DNA from: DAIDKA01 sp036521075
GTDB lineage: Bacteria > Pseudomonadota > Gammaproteobacteria > Steroidobacterales > Steroidobacteraceae
Reading direction: 5' to 3'
Length of the DNA: 64,000 nt
Assembly: GCA_036521075.1 (NCBI GenBank)
Contig: DATDIL010000035.1
Span: 25,840-89,839 of the forward strand
Below, piece after piece: positions 14,175-22,675 of the stretch. The translations under genes and the position numbers were made by a program. The notes below the pieces were generated by a model, which was not told where the DNA came from, did not search any database, and was given only the letters and a program-made list of their open reading frames with translations. Each line of letters starts with the position of its first letter. The first letter of the stretch is position 1.

Positions 14175-17100
14175 TCATCGCAACTGCAGCCAGGTGAGGC
14201 GGCGGCCCTTGCCATTGGCGCCTGGATTGACCTGCGTCAGGGTGGGCTGGTTGGTGACCGTCTGCGACACCAGCCACAGGCCTCCGGTTGCCGAGGTCAC
14301 TGGGAACGACGTACCGACGGCATTGAGCTGAATGCCGCCCGCGGACGCGTCGTGGTACCCCACGAAGAAGTTCGGCACCGAAGCCCCGGTCAGTACCGAG
14401 ATCGCGTACGTGAACCCGGTATCCGTGAGGGTCGTACAGCCCAGCGCCTGGTTATTGGCTGGCACCACCGAGTTCACGGTGAATACACCCTGCAGAATCT
14501 GCGGGTTGTAGATGATCTGTTCCTGCGTGCCGTACAGGTTCAGGTACCAACCGAACATCGGCGTCCCCGTAGTGCAGGTGGCCGAACCGGCCCAGCAGAT
14601 CGCGGTCGGGCTGTTGATATCGCGCGTCACGTGATCCGTGGTGTTCAAGGTGAAAGTCTGCTGCTGCAGATTCGGGGTCGTACCGCTGACTGACAGGGTG
14701 TAGGGCGTCCCCAGTCCCGTGGCGGCAGGGCTCAAGGATGCGTACTGGACGCTGGAGTTGGCATTCCAGGAGGTCATGCTCCAATCCCACACGCCGTAAA
14801 CGGCGCCGGTGGGCTGAAAACTCACCGGGGAGGCGTTGTTGAACTGAGTGCGCATACCGGTGCCGAAGGCAATCATGATGGTATTGGCGCCAGCGGGCGT
14901 CGCTCCCGCGGATACGGTCACGGAGGTCGTGATCGGCTGCCCGGCCGGCGCCGTGAACAACGGAGCAACAGTGCTGCCCGGGCCACCCGGCTTACTCACG
15001 GCCCAGGAGGTCTCGGTGGCGCTGGTCAGATCGAAGCGCCACAGATTGCCCAGCAGGTCCCCGGCATACAGGTAGTCCGTGATGTGGTCGCCGTCCAGGT
15101 CGGCGCTGCTGACATAGGCGATGCCATTGTTCTTGGCACCACTACCGTTGTTTCCGGTGCTGAGGTAGTAGAACTGCTTCGCGCCGGTACTGTCGACGGT
15201 CATCACGAAGATGCCAGCATCGCCGTTGGCGCTGCCGTAGCCATTGCCGAAAATGACGGCCCAGCGGCCATCGTGCAAACGGCGGATGATGGGCGTGCCA
15301 AAGGTGTTGCCCAGACTCTTGCCGCACATGGCGTTGCCGACACAGCTGATGGTCGCAGAATTCCACTCGCCGACCACCACGCTTGAAGCGGCGCTCTCGG
15401 AGAAGGTCGTGGGATCCGTGATATCGAGGGCGAAGATGGCTGAGCCACCCGCGCCCAGACCACCCACCAGCCATGTGTGCCATGTCGGATTGGTGCCGCC
15501 CGCCGCGTCGTAGTACAGGTCGCCGGTTCCCGGTGTGGCGTCGACAAAGAAGTTGTGGCCGTAGTGGGGGCTGGAAAAATCCAGGGCCGTCGTGAGGCAC
15601 GCGGTGTTGGCACCATTGGCCGGTGTGACGCCATGGATTTGCTGCACGGTTGAGCCCGTGGGGGTCAACAGTGAGCAGGCCGGGTTGTTGTTGTTACTGG
15701 CACTGAGCAGAACCGAACCGGGCATGTAGGCCAGCACTTCCTGGCCATCATTGGGGGTCGTCAAAGTGCTGAAGGTTCCGTCGGACAGAAACGAACCGCT
15801 GCGGAAGCCGTGCATCATGCCGTCGTTGGATCCCACGTAGACCACATTGGCCCTGCCCCCCTGCGCCGCCTGGAACTGCAGGTAATTCTGTGCGCCCGAA
15901 TTCTCCAGCATCGGGTCCGTCGTCGGGTACAGCTTGTCCTGCCAGGTTGCCGTGTAGGGTGACTGCGGCGGACCCACCCAGGTGGGGCTGGAGTCGACGA
16001 TGTCGGCCAGCACGCTGGTGCGTGCGCGGAAGCAGATCTTGTTGGCCGGAGAATTGGTGTCCATCAATGAACCGGCGCAGGTGCCGGCCGTGGTCAGTTC
16101 GTTGCTGCGATCACCGCGCAGATAGTTCAACTCGTACGGCGTACTGTTGGTTGCTTCACCCAAGGTGAGCGCGGCCTGCTGGGCCGTGCTCAGATTGCCC
16201 CACTCAAGGCCGACACCACCGCCGTTGGCGGCGTTGTACGTGAGAATCACCCGACTGGACGGAGCCATCGCCGTCGTCAGTCCGGCCACTCCGGTAGAAC
16301 AGGTCTGTCCGAGCGGGACGCCGGTCAGATTGCACGATGCATCCCAGTTCGGCGTCGTGGCCAGGGTCACATTGCCCGAGCTGTCCGTGCTCAAGGAGTT
16401 CGCCGTGACCCGGCCCACCCAGTTGTTCTGGTCGTAGTACGCAAAGTAGGCGAAGGTGCCCGTTTCGATCTTGGCGGACTGCTTCTCGTTGACACCCGCG
16501 GAGCTTGCCGACTGCACGGCCGGCGCGGATTTGAAGCAAAGGATCTCGTGGACGTTGGTGGCACCACCCGTGGAGCCGGCGAAACCGAACCGCACGTAGG
16601 CGGGCAGCGGGCCGTTCGAGGCCGAGATGCTCTGGTTGGAGATCACCGGCAGGTACGAGCCACCGTTATAGGCGTACGACAGGCTCAGAAAGCCGTCGCT
16701 GGTGATCTGCAGGTTGTAGAAGATGGGCGTCGCCTGCGCGCGTTTCGTCGCGCTGCCGTTGTACAGCAGTTGGCCGGCCGGCAGCGGCAAATAGGCGTTC
16801 GGGATCGGCGCATAGTCGAGAATGCCGGCGGTGTTTACCGCGTTGGCAAGCGTCGCGGGGCCTGCATCCGCGGGCGATGCGGCGTTCGCATAGTTCCACA
16901 GATGTCCGGAGCTGCAGGTCTTCTGAATCGCGGCCTGCTGGGCTGCGGCACTCAGCGACGCGGGGTAGTAAGGCTTGGTCGGAGGGCCTCTGCCGGGATT
17001 GGTGCCATACGCATGGTTGAGCGCGGGCCAGGAGATGGATCCGGCGCCGCGCAGGCCGATGCGCCCGGGGTCGAAACCGTAGCCGGCTGCCGTGTTGTCG

Positions 17101-17957
17101 CCCTGGTTGAGAAAGTTGCCGTACTCATCGATGCCCAGACCCAGATAGCCTCCGGTCAGGCCGTCATAGGTGACGCCAGCACCGCTTGAAGGACCATTGG
17201 TGTTTGAACAGCTGTACGCGAGGCTGCCGCCGGTGGCGCCGATGGCGGGAACTGTCGGCAAGGTGCCAGGATACGATGCGCCACCCGGATAGTAGACCGG
17301 ACTGCTCGTGCAGGGCGGCGGCGGTGCCGGTGCCGAGGACCCACTGCTGCTGATCGTCGGGCCGATGGCGCCGGCTACCGGCACGCAGCCATCCATCAGG
17401 TAGAAACTGATACCGTCCGCGCCGGATCCGCCGTAGGTCACCGTCTTGAAGGTCACCTGGATGCCGGCGGTGGTGGGATAGGCATTGGTGGAGACAATGG
17501 CCCCACGCTCCTGGTTGCCGAAGGGAGCGCCATTGGTGAAGCGCAGTGCGCCGCCGGCGACGGGAGGGGTGGCGCTGGGGTTGGCGGCCGGGTCGGGCTG
17601 CTGATTCGCCGGGGACGAGGGCTGTAAAGTACCGCCCAGATAGCCATTGACACCACCCATCAGGTACCGGTCGGCGTCTGCCGCCAAATGGTAATAACTG
17701 ATCAGCACATCCGTGCAAGCGGGGATAGTCGCACCGGGCGCGGCCGCCACGGCCCCGGTGCTACTGCCGGCGGTGAGGCAGGCGCCATTGTAGTACAGCC
17801 AGTTGCCCACCCCGCCGGTGGTGCTGCTGGTGGTGCCGCCGAAACTGTCCGTCAGCAGGGTCTGTGCGAAGGTCGCGGGGGCCACGGCCAGCCCGAGCAA
17901 CAGCGCGATCAGTGCCAACAATCGTGTCGAAGTGTTCATTTCACACCTGGGGTTCAT
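14175..17957 (-). CDS. pilY1: PilY1 pilus-tip adhesin with an L-type-lectin-like N-terminal domain
   Basis: A 1260-residue secreted protein with a signal peptide ending near TFAQ (residue 31). Residues about 35-480 look like an L-type (legume-like) lectin domain: GISFYLMDG (182-190), GYLGLGIDEYGNF (270-282) and RFGFAGSTGGATNVHEIL (456-473). Residues about 650-1260 are the conserved PilY1 beta-propeller, with a calcium-binding loop D953-x-D955-x-D957-x-x-x-D961 and the ending RRLTWLQLR. The calcium loop controls pilus extension and retraction in Pseudomonas (family knowledge). The ATG at 17957 overlaps the pilX stop by four bases; an ATG at 17939 after AGGTG is possible. Confidence 0.94.
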   Translation of the reverse strand: MNPRCEMNTSTRLLALIALLLGLAVAPATFAQTLLTDSFGGTTSSTTGGVGNWLYYNGACLTAGSSTGAVAAAPGATIPACTDVLISYYHLAADADRYLMGGVNGYLGGTLQPSSPANQQPDPAANPSATPPVAGGALRFTNGAPFGNQERGAIVSTNAYPTTAGIQVTFKTVTYGGSGADGISFYLMDGCVPVAGAIGPTISSSGSSAPAPPPPCTSSPVYYPGGASYPGTLPTVPAIGATGGSLAYSCSNTNGPSSGAGVTYDGLTGGYLGLGIDEYGNFLNQGDNTAAGYGFDPGRIGLRGAGSISWPALNHAYGTNPGRGPPTKPYYPASLSAAAQQAAIQKTCSSGHLWNYANAASPADAGPATLANAVNTAGILDYAPIPNAYLPLPAGQLLYNGSATKRAQATPIFYNLQITSDGFLSLSYAYNGGSYLPVISNQSISASNGPLPAYVRFGFAGSTGGATNVHEILCFKSAPAVQSASSAGVNEKQSAKIETGTFAYFAYYDQNNWVGRVTANSLSTDSSGNVTLATTPNWDASCNLTGVPLGQTCSTGVAGLTTAMAPSSRVILTYNAANGGGVGLEWGNLSTAQQAALTLGEATNSTPYELNYLRGDRSNELTTAGTCAGSLMDTNSPANKICFRARTSVLADIVDSSPTWVGPPQSPYTATWQDKLYPTTDPMLENSGAQNYLQFQAAQGGRANVVYVGSNDGMMHGFRSGSFLSDGTFSTLTTPNDGQEVLAYMPGSVLLSASNNNNPACSLLTPTGSTVQQIHGVTPANGANTACLTTALDFSSPHYGHNFFVDATPGTGDLYYDAAGGTNPTWHTWLVGGLGAGGSAIFALDITDPTTFSESAASSVVVGEWNSATISCVGNAMCGKSLGNTFGTPIIRRLHDGRWAVIFGNGYGSANGDAGIFVMTVDSTGAKQFYYLSTGNNGSGAKNNGIAYVSSADLDGDHITDYLYAGDLLGNLWRFDLTSATETSWAVSKPGGPGSTVAPLFTAPAGQPITTSVTVSAGATPAGANTIMIAFGTGMRTQFNNASPVSFQPTGAVYGVWDWSMTSWNANSSVQYASLSPAATGLGTPYTLSVSGTTPNLQQQTFTLNTTDHVTRDINSPTAICWAGSATCTTGTPMFGWYLNLYGTQEQIIYNPQILQGVFTVNSVVPANNQALGCTTLTDTGFTYAISVLTGASVPNFFVGYHDASAGGIQLNAVGTSFPVTSATGGLWLVSQTVTNQPTLTQVNPGANGKGRRLTWLQLR

Positions 17958-18562
17958 AATTTGGTGAGATCTCTAACGGCAGCGCCGATCTCATAAGTGC
18001 TCTCGACCACGGCAACTGAGAGCGCATTGCCGCCATAGCCCACTGCATCGACCTTGTACACGCTGCCCCCGCCATCGGCGGCGGGACCCACGTAGGTAAT
18101 ATAGAAAGCGGGGGGCGCGGAGTACGTATTGGAAAGTGAGCCACTGGCATCGGCCGTGAAGATCATGTTGGTCGCCGTGGCACCCGTGGCATTCGGGTAG
18201 TACGTAAAGCCGACGGGATTGCCACCGCTGGTCCAAGGCAACGTCACCGCACTGGTGAGCGCGTTGCTGCAGATCAGCACGTTGCTCGCAGCGACATTGG
18301 CGCTGGCTGTGGCGGAACAGACCACGGGAGGCACCGATGAATTCCCGGAAGAGCTCAGCCACCACTCCCCGTACTGCTCCGCGATCACGGCCGCATGCAA
18401 CGCGCGCTCTTTCTCGCGCACATTGCCCGAGATCTTCTCCCCCAGTCCCATGCTGCGGAACATGGCCAGGGCTAGAATCGTGATGACCAGCAGCAACAGC
18501 AGACTGGCAATCAGCACGATGCCGCGCTGACGGGCGCGCCTGCTCAGGTGTCGAGCGCTCAT
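17954..18562 (-). CDS. pilX: Type IV pilus minor pilin-like protein PilX
   Basis: A 202-residue protein with the PilX N-terminal signature RQRGIVLIASLLLLLVITILALAMFRSM, including a G before the hydrophobic helix but no Glu at +5, which is normal for PilX. The downstream region is variable with several Ser/Thr. Its start overlaps the pilW stop by four bases and its stop overlaps the pilY1 start in the same way. Confidence 0.92.
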   Translation of the reverse strand: MSARHLSRRARQRGIVLIASLLLLLVITILALAMFRSMGLGEKISGNVREKERALHAAVIAEQYGEWWLSSSGNSSVPPVVCSATASANVAASNVLICSNALTSAVTLPWTSGGNPVGFTYYPNATGATATNMIFTADASGSLSNTYSAPPAFYITYVGPAADGGGSVYKVDAVGYGGNALSVAVVESTYEIGAAVRDLTKL

Positions 18563-19335
18563 GTATCCACCCCGACGCGGCTCATGACGGGAATCACGCG
18601 TTGGATGGTCGTCGTGCCACCGGGCGCGCTGGAGGGCTGCATCTGGCCGCCCGTGGTGCCATAGACGGGCACCAGGAAGGTCAACGTGACCTTTATGGCC
18701 GTGACATTGAGCCAGTTGTTGCTGGCCCCCACCTGGGTTGCATTCAGGTATTGGACAACGCTGTAGTCATCGCCGGTTGCACCCGACGCCACTGCGTACA
18801 ACACCGACATGTTGGTGACATTGGGAATCAGATTGACGAGCGGACCGGCGGCACCGCTGGTCTGGGACTGACATTGCAGCCACCACGTGCCACCGACTTG
18901 GGCCACCTGGAACAGGTTGGTGTACCAGACACCGCCGGGACCGCCCACATTGCTCTGGCCCGCGCAATCGATGACCGTGTGAGTGGTATCGTTCAGCGGC
19001 GCAAAAAAGCGTGCCACGACGGTGTCCCCCGGTGCCATGGCGTTATAAGTCCCGTAGAGACCCGGCCCGGGAGGCACGGCCAATGACGCGATGGTCTCGG
19101 AGGCGAAGGAGTTCTGGACCGTGGCGATCGGATCAAAATAGCCGGCCTGCTGCACGACGTTGGTGATCAGCGTCATCGCGATGCGCTGATTGTCCTGCAA
19201 CTGCGACAGCGCGCTCTGCGTGCCATTGGTCCGGCGCGTGCCCATGACCATTGTCACGAGCCCCCCGAGCAGGAACAGCGCGATCAGTACGGCGATCGAC
19301 AGCTCTATCAGGCTGAATCCGCGTTGGCGTCGCAT
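18559..19335 (-). CDS. pilW: Type IV pilus minor pilin PilW
   Basis: A 258-residue minor pilin. Short basic leader MRRQRG followed by FSLIELSIAVLIALFLLGGLV (Glu at +5), then the conserved early segment SALSQLQDNQRIAMTLI. I start it at the ATG at 19335, one base after the pilV stop; the longer open frame upstream overlaps pilV and is discarded. It belongs to the tip or priming complex of type IV pili together with FimT, PilV, PilX, PilY1 and PilE. Confidence 0.93.
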   Translation of the reverse strand: MRRQRGFSLIELSIAVLIALFLLGGLVTMVMGTRRTNGTQSALSQLQDNQRIAMTLITNVVQQAGYFDPIATVQNSFASETIASLAVPPGPGLYGTYNAMAPGDTVVARFFAPLNDTTHTVIDCAGQSNVGGPGGVWYTNLFQVAQVGGTWWLQCQSQTSGAAGPLVNLIPNVTNMSVLYAVASGATGDDYSVVQYLNATQVGASNNWLNVTAIKVTLTFLVPVYGTTGGQMQPSSAPGGTTTIQRVIPVMSRVGVDT

Positions 19336-19336
19336 G

Positions 19337-19906
19337 TCAGGGCTCCACATACAGGGTGTACTGCGGGGAATTGAGCAGACCGGCCGCGGAGCTGACTGCC
19401 GCCGTCGCATTGTTGGTGGCGGTCACATTTTCCTGCCAGCTGATCTGGATCGTGCAGCTCAACGGTACCGTCGTGGTATTGCAGCTGATGGTCGCCAGCG
19501 CCGCCGGCACGACCTGGCCCAGTGCGGCACCCCACTGCTGCACGTCATATGCGGCGACCTGGGGAGCCGTACAGACAGTCGTTGTCGCGCAGTTGGAGGC
19601 GGCGCTGAGGACACCGGTGGTGTCATTGACGTTGACCGTGACCGTGCCCGGAGCGGTGGTCAGGACGCTGACCGTGAAACTCGCCGGCGGCGGAGCGGAT
19701 ACCCAGTAGTCACGATTGGTATGCATCGAGGCCGCAAGACTGGCCGCCTCGATGGCGACCAGGGAGCGCACGCCTGACGATTCCGTCGTGGACAGCGCCA
19801 ACGCCTGCATCTTGGCGATGCCGAGCATGCCGACGGCAATGATGATCAATGCGACCATCACCTCGATGAGGCTGAAGCCGCTGTGTGTATTGGGGTGCTG
19901 GCTCAT
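19337..19906 (-). CDS. pilV: Type IV pilus minor pilin PilV
   Basis: A 189-residue minor pilin: leader MSQHPNTHSG, cleavage before FSLIEVMVALIIIAVGMLGIAKMQ, the diagnostic PilV segment. The C-terminal domain contains several cysteines. The start lies six bases after the fimT stop, and the stop is one base before pilW. Confidence 0.94.
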   Translation of the reverse strand: MSQHPNTHSGFSLIEVMVALIIIAVGMLGIAKMQALALSTTESSGVRSLVAIEAASLAASMHTNRDYWVSAPPPASFTVSVLTTAPGTVTVNVNDTTGVLSAASNCATTTVCTAPQVAAYDVQQWGAALGQVVPAALATISCNTTTVPLSCTIQISWQENVTATNNATAAVSSAAGLLNSPQYTLYVEP

Positions 19907-19912
19907 GGTCTT

Positions 19913-20533
19913 CTAGTTGCAGTTCGACAGGGTGGAGGGCTGCTGCACGGAAACGTTGCCGACATTGGTGACCTGCAGGCAGCGCGTCCGCGTGGCATTA
20001 CTGGTCGAATCGTGAAGCACGATGACGGCGCCGCCTGCACCACTCATGGTCGTCAGCAGCCCCAGCGCCAGGCCTTCGCGATCAAACGAGACGTTGCTGG
20101 TCACCCCGTCCGTCAGCGTATCGCTCGCCCCCGTGCCGGCACCGGTGAAAGCCGGCTGCGCGCGCATCACCTGGGCGGCAACGCCGGAGGTCGTCGGCGG
20201 GGTGGCCCCGGATGCATTCACGAACACGATCCAGCCATCCTGCCAGTGCGTGTCGCCCGCCGCACAGTCGTTGCCGGCCGAGTTGGCCACGCATATCACG
20301 ACGTTCTGGCCCTGCTTGATCGCCTCGGAGCGGGCGTATTGCATGTCACCCAGCAGGCCGTTGATCTCCCCGGAGATACGGTACGAGGTCGTGATGCCCT
20401 TATAAGAGCTGGCGCCGATCCCCAGCAGGATGCCGGCGATGGTGAGTACGATCAGCAGCTCGATCAACGAGACGCCGGTCATGCGACCGGGTGGCGTCGC
20501 GTGCGCGAAGGCGGGTTGGGGAGCGTTGCACAT
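19913..20533 (-). CDS. fimT: GspH/FimT-family pseudopilin (minor pilin FimT/FimU)
   Basis: The first gene of the pilin operon, about 206 residues from the ATG at 20533. The processing site is MTG-VSLIELLIVLTIAGILLGIG with Glu at +5. With the ATG at 20482 the leader would be only three residues, so the upstream ATG at 20533, giving a leader of about 20 residues, is more likely. The domain after the helix (YARSEAIKQGQNVVIC, WQDGWIVFVN) is the GspH/FimT fold. FimT proteins in transformable bacteria such as Legionella bind DNA during uptake (family knowledge). dprA and comM are in this window, so natural transformation is possible. Confidence 0.92.
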   Translation of the reverse strand: MCNAPQPAFAHATPPGRMTGVSLIELLIVLTIAGILLGIGASSYKGITTSYRISGEINGLLGDMQYARSEAIKQGQNVVICVANSAGNDCAAGDTHWQDGWIVFVNASGATPPTTSGVAAQVMRAQPAFTGAGTGASDTLTDGVTSNVSFDREGLALGLLTTMSGAGGAVIVLHDSTSNATRTRCLQVTNVGNVSVQQPSTLSNCN

Positions 20534-20549
20534 GCTGCAGGACAGTAAG

Positions 20550-20565
20550 CACGCAAGCTTGCGTG
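20550..20565. repeat. 16-bp perfect palindrome upstream of the pilin operon
   Basis: CACGCAAGCTTGCGTG is perfectly palindromic and lies 17 bases upstream of the fimT start codon. A second palindrome, GCCTGCGCAGGC, lies at 20589-20600 in the same 94-base gap. The 16-mer could be an operator for a dimeric regulator or a hairpin that affects expression between the histidine kinase and the pilin genes. Confidence 0.55.
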
Positions 20566-20627
20566 AATCTGACGACGGCGGATCAGGGGCCTGCGCAGGC
20601 GCCCAGGCTTTCAAACTGAGAACCGCA

Positions 20628-22007
20628 TCACACTACCGCCGACCTGAACAGCACCCGCGCGCGCGTGCCTTGGCCCGAGGCGGCCGATTCGAGGATCAAT
20701 TGTGCCCCATGCGCCTCGGCGATCTCCGACACGATTGCCAGCCCGAGGCCGCAGCCGTGGCCGGTCGTGCCGGGAATACGGTAAAACCGCTCGCGCACCC
20801 GTCCGCGCTGTTCCTCCGCAATCCCCGGCCCATCGTCCTCGACTTCCAGGCAAGGCCGCCCGTCGCGCAGCCCGACGCGCACCGTCACGTGGCCATCGCG
20901 CGGGGTGTAATGGATGGCGTTGTCGAGGAGGTTGCCCAGCAGATCCTCGAGCAACCGGACATTGCCCCGCACCGCCACCGGGGCGGCCTCGACGCCCAGA
21001 TCCAGCCCCGCGTTCAAGGCGCGGTCCACGTTGATCTCCACAATGCGTGCGGCCAGGGCCTGCAGATCGACGGTGTCGAATTGTTCGGCGAAGCTGGTGG
21101 ACGGATCGGCACGCGCCAATGCCAGCAACTGGTTCGCCGAGCGGGCCAGGTTCTCCATGCCGGCGTGGAGCCCCTGCAGTCTTGGTCGCAGCGGCACCGC
21201 AGCGGTCTCTTTCATCAGCAACTCGAGATGCCCCAGCAGGCCCGTGATGGGCGTGCGTAGCTGGTGGGCCGTGTCCGCCACGAAGCGCCGCTGGGAGCGC
21301 GCCGCCTCCGCCAGCACATCGAATAGCAGGTTCAGGGCCTCGACCAGCGGTTTGACCTCGCCCGGTACCGTCGTGGCATCCAGGTGCTTGAGCTCGCGCG
21401 GCGAACCGGCTTCGATCTGCCGACGCAGCGACAGCAGCGGCTTTAGGCCAAAGTGCACACCGAGCCATACGATGAGCAAGGTCACATCCAGCTGGATGAA
21501 GTCCATCAGCCAGGTACTGGCTAGAATGAAGCGGCCCGGCACGGCGCGTTGCGCGGCGGACTCTGCCACGCTGATGATGGCCACATCCCTGGCAATGTTC
21601 ACCCGATAGCTGGCGATGCGCAGGCGCTCGCCTGCGACCACCGCATCGGTGAAAGTCGGATTCGCGCTGACCGAAGCGGCTGCGATCGGCAAATCGCGAG
21701 TGCCCGCGAGCAACTCGCCACTGGAATTGATGATGGCGTAGCGCAGGTCCACCAGATGATCGGCGCGATGCCCCGGCGTGGGCACCGCACCGAGGTCGAC
21801 CCGCAGTCGTTGACCCTGTTTGACGATGCTGCCAGCCAATGCCGCGGCGGCATCCCCGAGGCGCTCATCGTAGGCTGACTCCACGAACGCGGTGGCCGCC
21901 CGATAGTTGGCATACACCCCGACCAGCATCAGCACCGCCAACGGTGGCAGCAGGAACCACAGCAGGCGGCGCTGTATCGAAGGTGCCGACTTAATTACGC
22001 GGTTCAT
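20628..22007 (-). CDS. Sensor histidine kinase (TctE/QseC-like)
   Basis: A 459-residue inner-membrane kinase. Transmembrane segments are at about 14-34 and 165-187 around a periplasmic sensor of roughly 130 residues. A HAMP-like linker follows, then the dimerisation box ADTAHQLRTPITGL with the phospho-acceptor His248, and the ATPase domain with N box (NLLDNAIHYTPRDG), G1 (EDDGPGI) and G2 (GHGCGLGLAI). The start at 22007 overlaps the response-regulator stop by 17 bases. The periplasmic domain resembles the short sensor of TctE-type kinases, but the ligand is unknown. It is the last gene before the pilin operon on the same strand. Confidence 0.92.
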   Translation of the reverse strand: MNRVIKSAPSIQRRLLWFLLPPLAVLMLVGVYANYRAATAFVESAYDERLGDAAAALAGSIVKQGQRLRVDLGAVPTPGHRADHLVDLRYAIINSSGELLAGTRDLPIAAASVSANPTFTDAVVAGERLRIASYRVNIARDVAIISVAESAAQRAVPGRFILASTWLMDFIQLDVTLLIVWLGVHFGLKPLLSLRRQIEAGSPRELKHLDATTVPGEVKPLVEALNLLFDVLAEAARSQRRFVADTAHQLRTPITGLLGHLELLMKETAAVPLRPRLQGLHAGMENLARSANQLLALARADPSTSFAEQFDTVDLQALAARIVEINVDRALNAGLDLGVEAAPVAVRGNVRLLEDLLGNLLDNAIHYTPRDGHVTVRVGLRDGRPCLEVEDDGPGIAEEQRGRVRERFYRIPGTTGHGCGLGLAIVSEIAEAHGAQLILESAASGQGTRARVLFRSAVV

Positions 22008-22659
22008 CCAGCCGATACCCCAGGCCACGGACGGTGCGGATGACGGCGGCCTCGCCGAGCTTGGCTCGCACGCGCGAGACGTACACTTCCACGGCATTGG
22101 GCGTGAGCGCCTGATCGAAACTGGCAATGGCCTGCTGCAGCCGTTCCTTGGAGACGACACGGCCCGCGTTCAACGCGAGGCATTCCAGAACCAGCCATTC
22201 GCGCCCGGTCAGATCCACCGCCGTGTCATCAATGCGCAGCATGCGACCGGCGACATCCAGCCGCAGCCGACCCAGGTTGACCTGCTCGCCTGCATACAGA
22301 TTGGCGCGACGGATCAGCGCGCGGCAGCGCGCGATGAGTTCGTCCTGTTCGAACGGCTTGAGCAGAAAATCATCGGCACCGAGATTCAGCGCCTCGACCT
22401 TGATGGCCAGTGTGTCCCGGGCCGTGAGGATGAGCACCGGCTGGGTCGCGCCGCGGCTGCGCAGGCGGCGCACCAGCGACAACCCGTCCTGGCCCGGAAG
22501 CCCCACGTCCACCACCAGCAGGTCGAAGTGCTCGGTCGCGAGCGCACTGTTGGCGGCCTCCGCGCTAGCGCTGCGATCCACGGCGAATCCTGCGGCGCAC
22601 AGCCCCAGGGTGATGGCATCGGCCACCAGGTCATTGTCCTCTACAACCAGAATGCGCAT
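21991..22659 (-). CDS. OmpR/PhoB-type response regulator
   Basis: A 222-residue regulator, start at the ATG at 22659. The receiver domain has acidic pair E8-D9, phospho-acceptor D51 in LLVVDVGLPG, the conserved Thr in LILTARD and Lys in LLKPF. The C-terminal winged-helix domain contains LTGREWLVLECLALN and the recognition segment NAVEVYVSRVRAKLGEAAVIRTVRGLGY. It is cotranscribed with the kinase at 20628, which it overlaps, and follows the reductase gene by 16 bases. Confidence 0.95.
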   Translation of the reverse strand: MRILVVEDNDLVADAITLGLCAAGFAVDRSASAEAANSALATEHFDLLVVDVGLPGQDGLSLVRRLRSRGATQPVLILTARDTLAIKVEALNLGADDFLLKPFEQDELIARCRALIRRANLYAGEQVNLGRLRLDVAGRMLRIDDTAVDLTGREWLVLECLALNAGRVVSKERLQQAIASFDQALTPNAVEVYVSRVRAKLGEAAVIRTVRGLGYRLDEPRN

Positions 22660-22675
22660 GGCTGAACGGTACGGC

